Positions 1 to 6,325 of a stretch of DNA of 6,976 bases are shown piece after piece. The notes beneath the pieces are model-generated. The model had not been told where the DNA came from, did not search any database, and worked only from the letters and a program-made list of their open reading frames with translations. Numbering within the stretch: the stretch's first letter is position 1; the number at the start of each line of letters is the position of its first letter. Both the position numbers and the translations under genes were made by a program. The DNA comes from Candidatus Aquicultor primus (lineage in GTDB: Bacteria > Actinomycetota > Aquicultoria > Aquicultorales > Aquicultoraceae): NCBI GenBank assembly GCA_001767575.1, contig MELI01000111.1, forward strand, positions 1-6,976, written 5' to 3'.

Positions 1-285
1 CTCAAAGCCCGCGCGAGCGAGTCTTTCCGCGAGCTCTTTGGTGCTGCGAGCGCGATGCGATAGCAGGTTAAACGCCCGCTGCAGTGCTTTCTTAGTTTCG
101 AGCGCGTGACCGAGCTTGCTCAATTCTCCATCTGAAAGGCGCTGGCCCTCATGGAGACCGAGTTCGACGACTATTTCCGTATCGAGTGCGCGCCAGAAAT
201 TGCCATCTATGAATATCGATGTTCGCCACGCCCGTCGCTCCTGTTGAGCCAGCGAGGTTATGGTGTAAGGTGGTTGCCTATCCAT
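1..285 (-). CDS. recX: RecX, regulator of RecA (N-terminal part, cut by window edge)
   Basis: RecX binds RecA filaments and limits their recombinase and coprotease activities in the cytoplasm. The 95 visible codons begin at an ATG (285-283), 8 nt after the recA stop. The translation matches the start of the RecX family: a short strand beginning near residue 9 (TITSLAQQ), the pattern SIFIDGNFWRAL (about residues 24-35), then a segment like GLHEGQRLSDGELSKL, and from about residue 66 the first three-helix repeat with the family pattern LLSHRARSTKELAERLARAGF. The tandem three-helix repeats that follow in full-length RecX lie outside the window. The ribosome site is weak (GAAGAG inside the recA end), so translation may be coupled to recA. 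Position behind recA is typical of recX, and it should share the SOS promoter. Identity rests on family resemblance plus position. The gene looks intact as far as visible. Confidence 0.9.
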   Translation of the reverse strand, partial: MDRQPPYTITSLAQQERRAWRTSIFIDGNFWRALDTEIVVELGLHEGQRLSDGELSKLGHALETKKALQRAFNLLSHRARSTKELAERLARAGFE

Positions 286-293
286 GTGCCGGC

Positions 294-1328
294 CTACTCT
301 TCGGTTGGCGCCTCAGCGGCTGCTTCGGTAGTCACCGGCGGCCCTATAAGGCCGGCCTTCTCTTTGACTTTAGTCTCAATCTCATCCGCGACTTCCTTGT
401 TGTCGACGAGAGACTGCTTCGCCGCCTCACGGCCTTGCCCGAGACGCTCTTCTCCGTAGGTGTACCACGAGCCGCTCTTCTGGACGATGCTGTGTTCGAC
501 CGCTAAATCGAGCATGCTGCCGGCCTTGGAAATCCCTTCGCCGAACATGATGTCGAATTCTGCTTGCCGAAATGGCGGTGCCATCTTGTTCTTGACGACT
601 TTTACGCGGACGCGGTTGCCCATGATGTCCGTTCCCTGCTTTATCGAATCGATCCTTCTGATGTCGAGGCGGACCGACGCGTAGAATTTGAGTGCGCGAC
701 CGCCGGGCGTGGTCTCCGGGCTGCCGAACATAACGCCGATCTTTTCTCTAAGCTGGTTGATAAAGATGGCCGTGGTTTTGGATTTATTGATGGAGCCGGC
801 GAGCTTGCGAAGCGCCTGGCTCATCAGGCGCGCCTGTAAGCCAACGTGCGTGTCTCCCATTTCACCCTCTATCTCGGCTCGCGGCACCAGCGCGGCAACC
901 GAGTCGATGACGACAACGTCGAGCGCACCCGAGCGCACTAGCATATCGGCTATCTCAAGGGCTTGCTCGCCGGTGTCCGGCTGCGATATGAGCAGCTCTT
1001 CGGTATTTACACCGAGGTTGCGGGCGTATATGGGGTCGAGCGCATGCTCCGCATCTATAAACGCGGCGAGACCACCGGTTTTTTGCGCTTCGGCGACGAT
1101 ATGGAGAGCCAACGTCGTCTTGCCGGACGATTCCGGGCCGAATATCTCGATTACTCTGCCTCTGGGGACGCCCCCGATGCCGAGTGCGATGTCGAGTGCG
1201 AGCGTGCCCGTCGGTATTATAGCGACATCCATGCGTGACGGATTCTCGCCGAGCCTCATCAGCGAGCCCTTACCGTATTTTCTCTCTATTTGTTCTTTGG
1301 TTATCTCGATTACTTTGTCGCGATCCAT
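294..1328 (-). CDS. recA: Recombinase RecA
   Basis: RecA forms ATP-dependent filaments on single-stranded DNA, carries out strand exchange and triggers LexA self-cleavage. At 344 aa it has normal family length. Visible motifs are the Walker A loop GPESSGKT (residues 64-71), the catalytic glutamate in DAEHALDP (E94), Walker B VVVIDS (138-143), loop L1 around [10 protein letters not shown] (154-163), loop L2 beginning at [20 protein letters not shown] (191-210) and the family signature ALKFYASVR (212-220). The C-terminus ends in an Ala/Glu-rich acidic tail (about residues 333-344), as is common for RecA. The ATG start is supported by a very strong ribosome site (AAGGAGGAG, 1331-1339) and by an SOS promoter upstream. 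recX follows after 8 nt. No intein, frameshift or missing key residue is seen. Confidence 0.99.
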   Translation of the reverse strand: MDRDKVIEITKEQIERKYGKGSLMRLGENPSRMDVAIIPTGTLALDIALGIGGVPRGRVIEIFGPESSGKTTLALHIVAEAQKTGGLAAFIDAEHALDPIYARNLGVNTEELLISQPDTGEQALEIADMLVRSGALDVVVIDSVAALVPRAEIEGEMGDTHVGLQARLMSQALRKLAGSINKSKTTAIFINQLREKIGVMFGSPETTPGGRALKFYASVRLDIRRIDSIKQGTDIMGNRVRVKVVKNKMAPPFRQAEFDIMFGEGISKAGSMLDLAVEHSIVQKSGSWYTYGEERLGQGREAAKQSLVDNKEVADEIETKVKEKAGLIGPPVTTEAAAEAPTEE

Positions 1329-1330
1329 AT

Positions 1331-1339
1331 CTCCTCCTT
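1331..1339 (-). promoter_or_regulatory. Strong ribosome binding site of recA
   Basis: On the minus strand the sequence is AAGGAGGAG, just before the recA ATG at 1328-1326. It is close to a full anti-Shine-Dalgarno match and much stronger than the site for recX, consistent with high RecA output. It confirms the recA start. Confidence 0.85.
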
Positions 1340-1374
1340 CAGTGTTAAAGGGCTATGATTTCTACCACCACCAT

Positions 1375-1403
1375 AGCATATGCGAACACGTGTTCGCTGT
1401 CAA
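1375..1403 (-). promoter_or_regulatory. recA promoter (sigma-70 type)
   Basis: On the minus strand a perfect -35 box TTGACA (1403-1398) is followed by a spacer of exactly 17 nt (1397-1381) and a -10 box TATGCT (1380-1375, four of six consensus bases). The spacer is almost wholly occupied by the LexA operator. Transcription would start about 40 nt upstream of the recA ATG. This is a sequence-level prediction with unusually good spacing. Confidence 0.85.
1382..1397. promoter_or_regulatory. LexA operator (SOS box, Gram-positive type)
   Basis: GCGAACACGTGTTCGC is a perfect 16-nt palindrome. Its inner 14 bases fit the Bacillus/actinobacterial LexA consensus CGAACRNRYGTTYG at every position. It lies between the -35 and -10 boxes of recA, so bound LexA would directly block RNA polymerase. 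The match and placement make SOS control of recA, and probably recX, the natural reading. It is unlike the E. coli box (CTG-N10-CAG), which helps point to a Gram-positive-type lineage. Confidence 0.93.
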
Positions 1404-1602
1404 GCGGTCAAGACGTTCAAGCCAAAAATGATGCAGGCGGCACCGGGTGTGAAATATTCTGCTTTCCCTGCAAGGCCCGCGGTTTGGATCCATCCTGCAA
1501 GAGCCGGGCTGCCGACTATTTGCACAACAGCATACTTATACATATCATAAATTTGAGAGCCGGGCAATAGCTGTATGATTATATTTGAAGCATGATACTG
1601 CG
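1404..1602. other. Non-coding gap between thpR and the recA promoter
   Basis: This stretch of about 200 nt holds no credible ORF and no intrinsic terminator for thpR. It contains an AT-rich patch (about 1518-1555 and 1570-1590), a 10-nt direct repeat AGAGCCGGGC (1500-1509 and 1556-1565) and, next to the promoter, two additional TTGAnn hexamers (1406-1411, 1415-1420). A TATAAT-like hexamer on the minus strand (1583-1578) has no usable -35 partner. I can assign no function beyond a likely upstream promoter region. Confidence 0.5.
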
Positions 1603-2163
1603 CTATTCTTGGAGCGGGATGAACGCCCGGGCGGTGTATTCCACGCCTGTAGGTTTCAAGTGGCTTTGATATATGGTAATTCCTCTTACCGGGATACTTT
1701 GTCCTTGATATGGGGCCTCTGGAACCGTTTTTAAGGCTTGCTCTACAGGCTTGGGCGGGTTGAGGCGCGACAGCGTTATGTGGGGCTTAAACGGTTTATC
1801 GTCGCGCGCAAAACCTACGGGCTCAAGGGCATCTTCCACGAGCATGCTAAGCTCGACAAACTCCCGTTCGCCGCGGTCGACGCCGACCCAGAGCACACGA
1901 GCTCTCTTTTGATTAGGAAAAGAGCCGAGAGCCCCGCACTCGAAGGAGAAATGTTTGAAACCGGCGGCTTTGGTTCGCAGGGCTGTTTCAATTTCGACCA
2001 GCTGTTCTTCGGTTATCGAGCCCAGGAATTTAAGAGTGAGATGGATGTTCTCTCGGACCACCCATCGCGCTCCCTCAATGGTCGCTTTGAGTTGTTTGGA
2101 GACTTCGAAAAGTTCGCTTTTTAGCCGGCCGGGCAGTTCTACGCCGATGAAGATGCGCAACAT
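1603..2163 (-). CDS. thpR: RNA 2',3'-cyclic phosphodiesterase / 2'-5' RNA ligase family (ThpR)
   Basis: This is a member of the 2H phosphoesterase superfamily. Bacterial ThpR opens RNA 2',3'-cyclic phosphates and can form 2'-5' linkages in tRNA halves in vitro; its physiological role is poorly known. The two catalytic HxT motifs are present: HLTL at residues 41-44, followed by KFLG, and HITL at 128-131, followed by SRL. Length (186 aa) is normal. The N-terminal pattern MLRIFIGVELP and the W34 region (GARWVVRENIHLTL) are typical. The ATG overlaps the cinA stop by one base (TAATG), implying translational coupling. A GGGAGG site lies 12 nt upstream (2181-2176), a little distant. recA follows after a gap holding its own promoter. 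Family assignment is firm; the substrate in vivo is not known. Confidence 0.95.
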   Translation of the reverse strand: MLRIFIGVELPGRLKSELFEVSKQLKATIEGARWVVRENIHLTLKFLGSITEEQLVEIETALRTKAAGFKHFSFECGALGSFPNQKRARVLWVGVDRGEREFVELSMLVEDALEPVGFARDDKPFKPHITLSRLNPPKPVEQALKTVPEAPYQGQSIPVRGITIYQSHLKPTGVEYTARAFIPLQE

Positions 2164-3431
2164 TAAGATGCGTCGCCTCCCGCCCGCTCGAAGTTATCCA
2201 ATATATAATAGCGGAGCATATCCAGCGCCGCGTTTGCGCTCTTTATCCGCACGGTGTCACGAGAGCCGAAGAAGACGAAGCGGTTGCTGTAATTGGTCAC
2301 CTGATGAGAGAGGGCGATGTATACCAAGCCGACCGGTTTTTCCTCGGTGCCGCCGTCCGGGCCCGCGATACAGGTTATCGCGAGACCGACATCCGCGCTG
2401 AATCTATCGCGGACACCGAAGGCCATGGCCAAGGAGGTGGCCGCACTTACCGCACCGTGACGTACGAGTGTCTGGCTCGACACGTTCAAGAGCGATTTCT
2501 TGGCGTCGTTATTGTAAGCGATGATGCCCCCTCTGAAGTATTCCGAGCTGCCCGCGATATCGGTCAGTTTTTTTCCGACCAAGCCTCCGGTACAAGATTC
2601 GGCGACGGCGAGAGAGAGGGCGTGTTTGAGCAGGAGTTTGCCTATGACCTCTTCGAGCGTCTCATCGTCGTAACCGTAGACGATATTGCCGAGGCGTTCG
2701 CTCAAAAGCGTCTCGGCACTGCCGACTATTGCTTTAGCCTCATCCATGTTCGCACCTTTTGCCAGGAGCTGGAGTTGTATCTCGCCCGGGTATGCCAGAA
2801 TTCCGACGTCAACGTTCCGGAGTGAGCGCACCAAGTCTTCGATGGACTCCTGGAGGGAGGCCTCGGACTTAGCGGTAGTGCGCAGCACCCTGACCGCATG
2901 GGCGACCCCGCTACAAAATTTTGTCTCCAGCCACGGGACGATGTTTTTCTCCAGCATATCCGCCATCTCCCGGGGCACGCCCGGCAGCGAGAACAGGAAC
3001 CTCTCGTCTTCGCTGATGATGATGCCCGGCGCGCTTCCGATGGTCGGGTCAATCGCTTCGGCGCCTTTTGGTAGGTAAGCTTGCCTGTAGGTTATCTCAG
3101 GCAGTGGAATCGCACGGTTTCCGTAGCGCTCCTCGATTATTTGGGCAAGCCGTTCTTGATACTCGAGTTCGCGGCCGAGTGCCTGGCTGATGGCATCCCT
3201 CGTCAAATCGTCTATGGTCGGGCCAAGCCCGCCGGTTATGATGACACCGTCGGCCTGCGCGAGCGACTCGCGTATCGCCTCGGCGATGAGGTCTATCTTG
3301 TCGGGAACGCTGACATGGCGCACGCAGGTAAACCCGTGTTTTCCGAGCGTCTTGGATATGAATGCGGCATTTGTGTCGACGGAGAGACCAAGAGTAAGTT
3401 CAGAGCCGACCGTTATTATCTGGTACCTCAT
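2163..3431 (-). CDS. cinA: CinA-like protein: MoaB/MogA-like domain plus nicotinamide-nucleotide amidase
   Basis: This is a two-domain protein of 422 aa, the usual length. The N-terminal COG1058 domain (about residues 1-170) has the MRYQIITVGSELTLG start and the GGLGPT loop (67-72) with DDLT after it; in characterised relatives this part is an ADP-ribose pyrophosphatase. A linking region (about 175-255) leads to the C-terminal PncC/CinA domain (about 258-415), with AESCTGG (277-283, catalytic Ser279), GAVS (326-329) and AGPDGGTEEKPVG (357-369). PncC deamidates NMN to nicotinic acid mononucleotide in NAD salvage. The family is named from competence/damage-inducible loci and is often linked to recA, as here. 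The ATG is preceded by AGGGTGG (3442-3436). It sits 27 nt after pgsA and overlaps thpR by 1 nt. No LexA box is seen directly upstream, so damage induction of cinA itself is not supported. Confidence 0.97.
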   Translation of the reverse strand: MRYQIITVGSELTLGLSVDTNAAFISKTLGKHGFTCVRHVSVPDKIDLIAEAIRESLAQADGVIITGGLGPTIDDLTRDAISQALGRELEYQERLAQIIEERYGNRAIPLPEITYRQAYLPKGAEAIDPTIGSAPGIIISEDERFLFSLPGVPREMADMLEKNIVPWLETKFCSGVAHAVRVLRTTAKSEASLQESIEDLVRSLRNVDVGILAYPGEIQLQLLAKGANMDEAKAIVGSAETLLSERLGNIVYGYDDETLEEVIGKLLLKHALSLAVAESCTGGLVGKKLTDIAGSSEYFRGGIIAYNNDAKKSLLNVSSQTLVRHGAVSAATSLAMAFGVRDRFSADVGLAITCIAGPDGGTEEKPVGLVYIALSHQVTNYSNRFVFFGSRDTVRIKSANAALDMLRYYILDNFERAGGDAS

Positions 3432-3458
3432 GCCACCACCCTTTTAGCTGTTAAAGCG

Positions 3459-4010
3459 CTATTTCAGTTGCGCGCCGCCGTTTAGGACCCGCCAGGACTT
3501 CAAGAAGTAGTCGGCGCCCGATATTATCGTCAGAACAACTGCTATCGCCATGAACCACAGACCTAGCGTCATTCCGCCGAAACTAATAGGCATATTAATC
3601 ATAATAGCGATAATCGCCACGATCTGGGAGATGGTCTTTATTCTACCCCACAAGCTGGCCGAGATTACCTTGTTTTCGGTCAGCGCGAGAAGCCTTAAAC
3701 CCGAGACGGCGAATTCGCGCGCGATTATCAGTACCGCGACCCAGGCCGACAACAAACCCAGTTGTACCAGCGATATTAGAGCCGCCGACACCAGAAGCTT
3801 GTCGGCTAAGGGGTCCATCAGCTGCCCGAAGACGGTTATCTGGGATTGGCTGCGCGCTACATATCCATCGATGGAGTCGGTTATCGCCGCTATCGTGAAA
3901 ATGGCGGCGGCGATATATGCGCCCATCGGCTGCGGGGCCGCCAGCAGAAAGACCATGAATAACGGGACGAAGAGGATGCGGGCTATAGTTATCTTATTTG
4001 CCAGGCCCAC
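3459..4010 (-). CDS. pgsA: CDP-diacylglycerol-glycerol-3-phosphate 3-phosphatidyltransferase
   Basis: PgsA is an inner-membrane enzyme that transfers the phosphatidyl group from CDP-diacylglycerol to glycerol-3-phosphate, the committed step to phosphatidylglycerol and cardiolipin. The complete CDP-alcohol phosphotransferase signature is present: D45-xx-D48-G49-xx-A52-R53-x8-G62-xxx-D66-xxx-D70. Several hydrophobic segments (roughly 10-27, 31-45, 73-88, 90-107, 128-145, 148-168) fit a multi-span membrane protein. Length is 183 aa, normal for PgsA. It begins with GTG, supported by GGGAGG (4023-4018) at 7-nt spacing, and its first 17 nt overlap the end of rimO. The neighbours rimO and cinA are classic PgsA neighbours. 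Another CDP-alcohol transferase specificity is possible but less likely, given the N-terminal pattern LANKITIARI and the context. Confidence 0.95.
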   Translation of the reverse strand: MGLANKITIARILFVPLFMVFLLAAPQPMGAYIAAAIFTIAAITDSIDGYVARSQSQITVFGQLMDPLADKLLVSAALISLVQLGLLSAWVAVLIIAREFAVSGLRLLALTENKVISASLWGRIKTISQIVAIIAIMINMPISFGGMTLGLWFMAIAVVLTIISGADYFLKSWRVLNGGAQLK

Positions 4011-5352
4011 TTATCAACCTCCCGTGGTGGTCGCAACCGTCGAACTCATCGATTGTTACTTTGACTATATCGCCTGCCAGCGGAATGCGGCCCGCATTGA
4101 TTTCGGGCGGCGCGGCCTTGTCGGAAATAAATATGGAACCATCCACCTCCGGTGCTTGCCAGTAACCCCTGCCTTCGTATACGCCGGGCTCGATTTGTCG
4201 CTCGACGAGGACGTCGAAGACGCAACCATCTCTCTGTTCATTTCGCCATTGACCGATAGAATCCTGCAAAGCGGTGAGCTGGTGGTATCGCTCGGTTATG
4301 AGTTCCAGCGGAATCTTTGCTTCGATGTCGGCCGCCGCGGTTCCCTCTTCGACGGAGTATTCGAAGATTCCAAGATGGTCGAGTTGCGCTTTTTCTACGA
4401 AGTCGGCGAGCATCGAGAAATCGTCGTCCGTTTCGCCTGGAAAGCCGAGTATGACCGAGCTTCGCAGGGCTATCTCCGGCAGCATCCGGCGAAGCCGGGC
4501 GATTTGTTCAAGGAAGGCGTCGCCTGAGCCGTTGCGGTTCATCGCTTTGAGTATGGCCGGGCTGGCATGCTGGAAGGGGATATCGAGATATGGGACGACC
4601 AACTTATTGGCCTTGATGGCTTCGATAAGGTCGTCGTTGATGTTTTGGGGCTGCAAGTAAAGGAGCCGAACCCAGCGAATATTCATAAATCCGGCAAGTC
4701 CGTCGAGTAGGTCGGGCAGTCGGAGCCTTCCGTAAAGGTCGGCCCCGTAGCGGCTGGTGTCTTGAGCAATGAGATCGATTTCAGTGACCCCGCTCTCGTC
4801 GAGCATGCGAGCCTCATTGAGCACGGTCTCGAAGGGCTTACTCCGGAAACGTCCCCGGATTTGCGGAATGGCGCAGTACGCGCACCAGTTATCGCAGCCG
4901 TCCGCAATTTGCAGATACGCATAGGGCAGTCCTGAAAGGCTTCGCCCGGGGTATCGCGAAAAATCCCTGACCGGTGAGTCCGGGGTCGTAACTTTAAAAG
5001 CGCCGTCGGCAAGCATTCCCGCGATGTCGAACTCGCCCGCGATACCGATGAGCGCATCTATCTCGGGAATTTCCTCGGAGAGTTCTTTGTAATACCTTTG
5101 GGCAAGGCAACCGGTCACGATGACCTTAATAGGTCTATCATGCCGCTTCATCCCGACAGCCTCGATGATGGTGTTGATGGATTCTTGTTTGGCGGCTTCG
5201 ATGAAGCCGCAGGTATTTATGATGATATGGTCGGCCGTTTCGGGCTGCTCGGTCACTTCGAGGCCCTTGTCAAGCAAGGACCGCTTGATGTGTTCGCTAT
5301 CGACCGTGTTTTTGGCGCAGCCCAGAGTTATAATCGCGACTTTATTGGACAA
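3994..5352 (-). CDS. rimO: Ribosomal protein S12 methylthiotransferase RimO
   Basis: RimO is a radical-SAM methylthiotransferase with two [4Fe-4S] clusters that modifies an aspartate of ribosomal protein S12. Numbered from the TTG start chosen here (452 aa), the N-terminal MTTase domain carries cysteines C12 (LGCAKNTVDSE), C48 (INTCGF) and C82 (VTGCLAQ). The radical-SAM cluster is C153-xxx-C157-xx-C160 (CDNWCAYC). PYLDIPFQHAS (about 254-264) is the RimO form of this segment rather than the MiaB form. A TRAM domain occupies about 370-445. The frame stays open upstream to an ATG at 5472, which would give 492 aa, but that extension overlaps the hydrolase, has no family resemblance and lacks a ribosome site. 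The TTG at 5352-5350 has GAGGAGG 11 nt upstream and starts right before the conserved NKVAIITLGCAKN. pgsA overlaps the 3' end by 17 nt. The identity is secure; the start is probable. Confidence 0.95.
   Translation of the reverse strand: MSNKVAIITLGCAKNTVDSEHIKRSLLDKGLEVTEQPETADHIIINTCGFIEAAKQESINTIIEAVGMKRHDRPIKVIVTGCLAQRYYKELSEEIPEIDALIGIAGEFDIAGMLADGAFKVTTPDSPVRDFSRYPGRSLSGLPYAYLQIADGCDNWCAYCAIPQIRGRFRSKPFETVLNEARMLDESGVTEIDLIAQDTSRYGADLYGRLRLPDLLDGLAGFMNIRWVRLLYLQPQNINDDLIEAIKANKLVVPYLDIPFQHASPAILKAMNRNGSGDAFLEQIARLRRMLPEIALRSSVILGFPGETDDDFSMLADFVEKAQLDHLGIFEYSVEEGTAAADIEAKIPLELITERYHQLTALQDSIGQWRNEQRDGCVFDVLVERQIEPGVYEGRGYWQAPEVDGSIFISDKAAPPEINAGRIPLAGDIVKVTIDEFDGCDHHGRLISGPGK
4018..4023 (-). 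promoter_or_regulatory. Ribosome binding site deciding the GTG start of pgsA
   Basis: GGGAGG on the minus strand, 7 nt before the GTG at 4010-4008 and inside the rimO coding sequence. The product begins GLANKITIARI, which matches the normal PgsA N-terminus, so the GTG start is well supported. Confidence 0.7.
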
Positions 5353-5363
5353 AGCTGAATGTG

Positions 5364-5370
5364 CCTCCTC
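5364..5370 (-). promoter_or_regulatory. Ribosome binding site supporting a TTG start of rimO
   Basis: GAGGAGG on the minus strand, 11 nt before the TTG at 5352-5350. The spacing is somewhat long, but no other in-frame start lies between the site and the conserved N-terminus, and the upstream ATG candidates (5472, 5430) have no comparable site. Confidence 0.65.
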
Positions 5371-5388
5371 TATTGCGACTTGGAATTG

Positions 5389-5417
5389 ATTATACGGGTG
5401 AGGCGCGGCGCGGTCTA
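5389..5417 (-). promoter_or_regulatory. Predicted promoter of the rimO-pgsA-cinA-thpR unit
   Basis: On the minus strand TAGACC (5417-5412, four of six -35 consensus bases) is followed by a 17-nt spacer and a perfect TATAAT (5394-5389). It lies in the gap between the hydrolase stop (5451) and the proposed TTG start of rimO (5352), which agrees with that start. Transcription would begin about 30 nt before the TTG. No LexA box overlaps it. Confidence 0.65.
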
Positions 5418-5450
5418 GTTGTCCGGACATGTCGCGTATGTGAGCCCCGG

Positions 5451-6134
5451 CTAAAGGTGTTTGACGAACCATAGCGCGGCAAGGCGCGCAACCTCTTCGA
5501 GTGTGCCTGGTTCTTCGAAGAGATGGCTTGCACCGGCCACAATGACTGTTTCTTTCTCGGTCGCCGCGGGGAGTGATCGGAATGCTTTTTCGTTAAGTTC
5601 GATGACCACATCGTCGAGGCTTCCGATGATGAGCAGGGTCGGAGAAACGACGTTCGGAAGCGCCTGCATGGCGAGGTCGGGTCGTCCGCCGCGCGAGACG
5701 ACGGCGTAAACGCTCTGTGGTCTGGCCGCGGCGGCTATGAGTGCCGCCGCGGCGCCGGTACTCGCGCCGAAGCAGCCGATTTTCAAGTGCCCGGTCTCGT
5801 CGTTGCCTGCCAGCCAGTCGATGATGTCGACAAGGCGCCCCGCTAAAAGGTCGATATCGAACCTAAACTCGGCCGTGACCAGGTCGACCGTCTCCTCTTC
5901 CTCGGTCAGGAGATCGAAGAGGAGTGTCGCCAGGCCCGCGTCGCTCAAGACGCTTGCTACAAAACGGTTTCTCTGGCTGAAGCGGCTGCTCCCGCTGCCG
6001 TGCGCGAATACGACTATCCCGCGAGCCCCGTCAGTCAGTTGCAGGCTTCCGAGGAGTTGTATTTCGCCGAGCTGTATCGCTATTTCCCTTGGCATCGAAC
6101 CCATTATCGCACCCCACTTCGCTTGAGACTGCAT
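5451..6134 (-). CDS. Alpha/beta hydrolase, dienelactone-hydrolase-like
   Basis: A soluble alpha/beta hydrolase of 227 aa. The oxyanion-loop segment FAHGSGSSRFSQRN is at residues 43-56, the nucleophile elbow G-A-S125-T-G at 123-127, a candidate acid Asp in GSLDDVV (D174 or D175) and the histidine in GASHLFEEPGTLEEV (H204). The segment FDLLTEEEETVD followed by FRFDIDLLAGRLVDIIDWL is typical of the dienelactone-hydrolase-like group that also occurs fused to phosphoribosyltransferase domains; no such fusion is seen here. The substrate cannot be told from sequence. There is no signal peptide. The start is uncertain: ATG at 6134 has AAAGG 5 nt upstream, while the in-frame ATG at 6104 (residue 11) has GGGGTG close by and sits nearer the conserved region. 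It is bounded by a terminator upstream and a rimO promoter downstream, so it may be its own unit. Confidence 0.88.
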   Translation of the reverse strand: MQSQAKWGAIMGSMPREIAIQLGEIQLLGSLQLTDGARGIVVFAHGSGSSRFSQRNRFVASVLSDAGLATLLFDLLTEEEETVDLVTAEFRFDIDLLAGRLVDIIDWLAGNDETGHLKIGCFGASTGAAAALIAAAARPQSVYAVVSRGGRPDLAMQALPNVVSPTLLIIGSLDDVVIELNEKAFRSLPAATEKETVIVAGASHLFEEPGTLEEVARLAALWFVKHL

Positions 6135-6275
6135 AGCAGCCTTTGCCGGTCACGCCGATTATTCAAGCATCACTATTGACAGCAGTTTCGCAAAGCCCGC
6201 ATCGGCGGACCGATGTGCTTTCATCATTAAATTACCCAAAGAATGTGGTTTCTACTGATAATTCGGGCATCAAAC
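6135..6275. other. Spacer upstream of the hydrolase
   Basis: About 140 nt between the terminator and the hydrolase start. It must hold the hydrolase promoter if the terminator is efficient, but I see no convincing -35/-10 pair. It contains a small 6-bp hairpin (6200-6215, CATCGG/CCGATG) and a 22-codon minus-strand ORF (6227-6159) ending 24 nt before the hydrolase ATG; neither has clear function. Confidence 0.4.
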
Positions 6276-6308
6276 AAAGAAAAAGGCTTTAGGAAGATCC
6301 TAAAGCCT
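6276..6308 (-). terminator. Intrinsic terminator of the hypothetical gene at the right edge
   Basis: A perfect 11-bp stem, AGGCTTTAGGA paired with TCCTAAAGCCT and closed by a 3-nt loop (6284-6308), is followed on the minus strand by TTTTTCTTTG. It begins 17 nt after the stop codon at 6328-6326. The T-run is only on the minus-strand exit side, so it terminates leftward transcription and isolates the hydrolase from the upstream gene. Confidence 0.92.
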
Positions 6309-6325
6309 AAGGCAGACGCTTAAGG

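Noticed and set aside
688..1431. Long plus-strand ORF (247 codons) opposite recA
   Set aside because: It is antisense to a certain recA gene, its translation is Ser/Ala/Pro-rich without any domain, and it runs through the recA promoter and LexA box. It is a shadow of the coding strand.
1578..1583. Minus-strand TATAAT just after the thpR stop, as a second recA promoter
   Set aside because: The hexamer at the expected -35 distance (ATAGCG) does not resemble a -35 box, and the region is simply AT-rich.
3550..4527. Plus-strand ORF of 325 codons opposite pgsA and rimO
   Set aside because: It spans the antisense of two well-identified genes and has no family resemblance or ribosome site. Shadow ORF.
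5353..5472. Forty-residue N-terminal extension of RimO as a real extra domain
   Set aside because: It overlaps the hydrolase end, contains the likely promoter and ribosome site of rimO, and resembles no known domain.
6200..6215. Hairpin CATCGG-CGGA-CCGATG as a terminator or regulatory RNA
   Set aside because: The stem is only 6 bp and no T-run follows on either strand; it could easily be chance.
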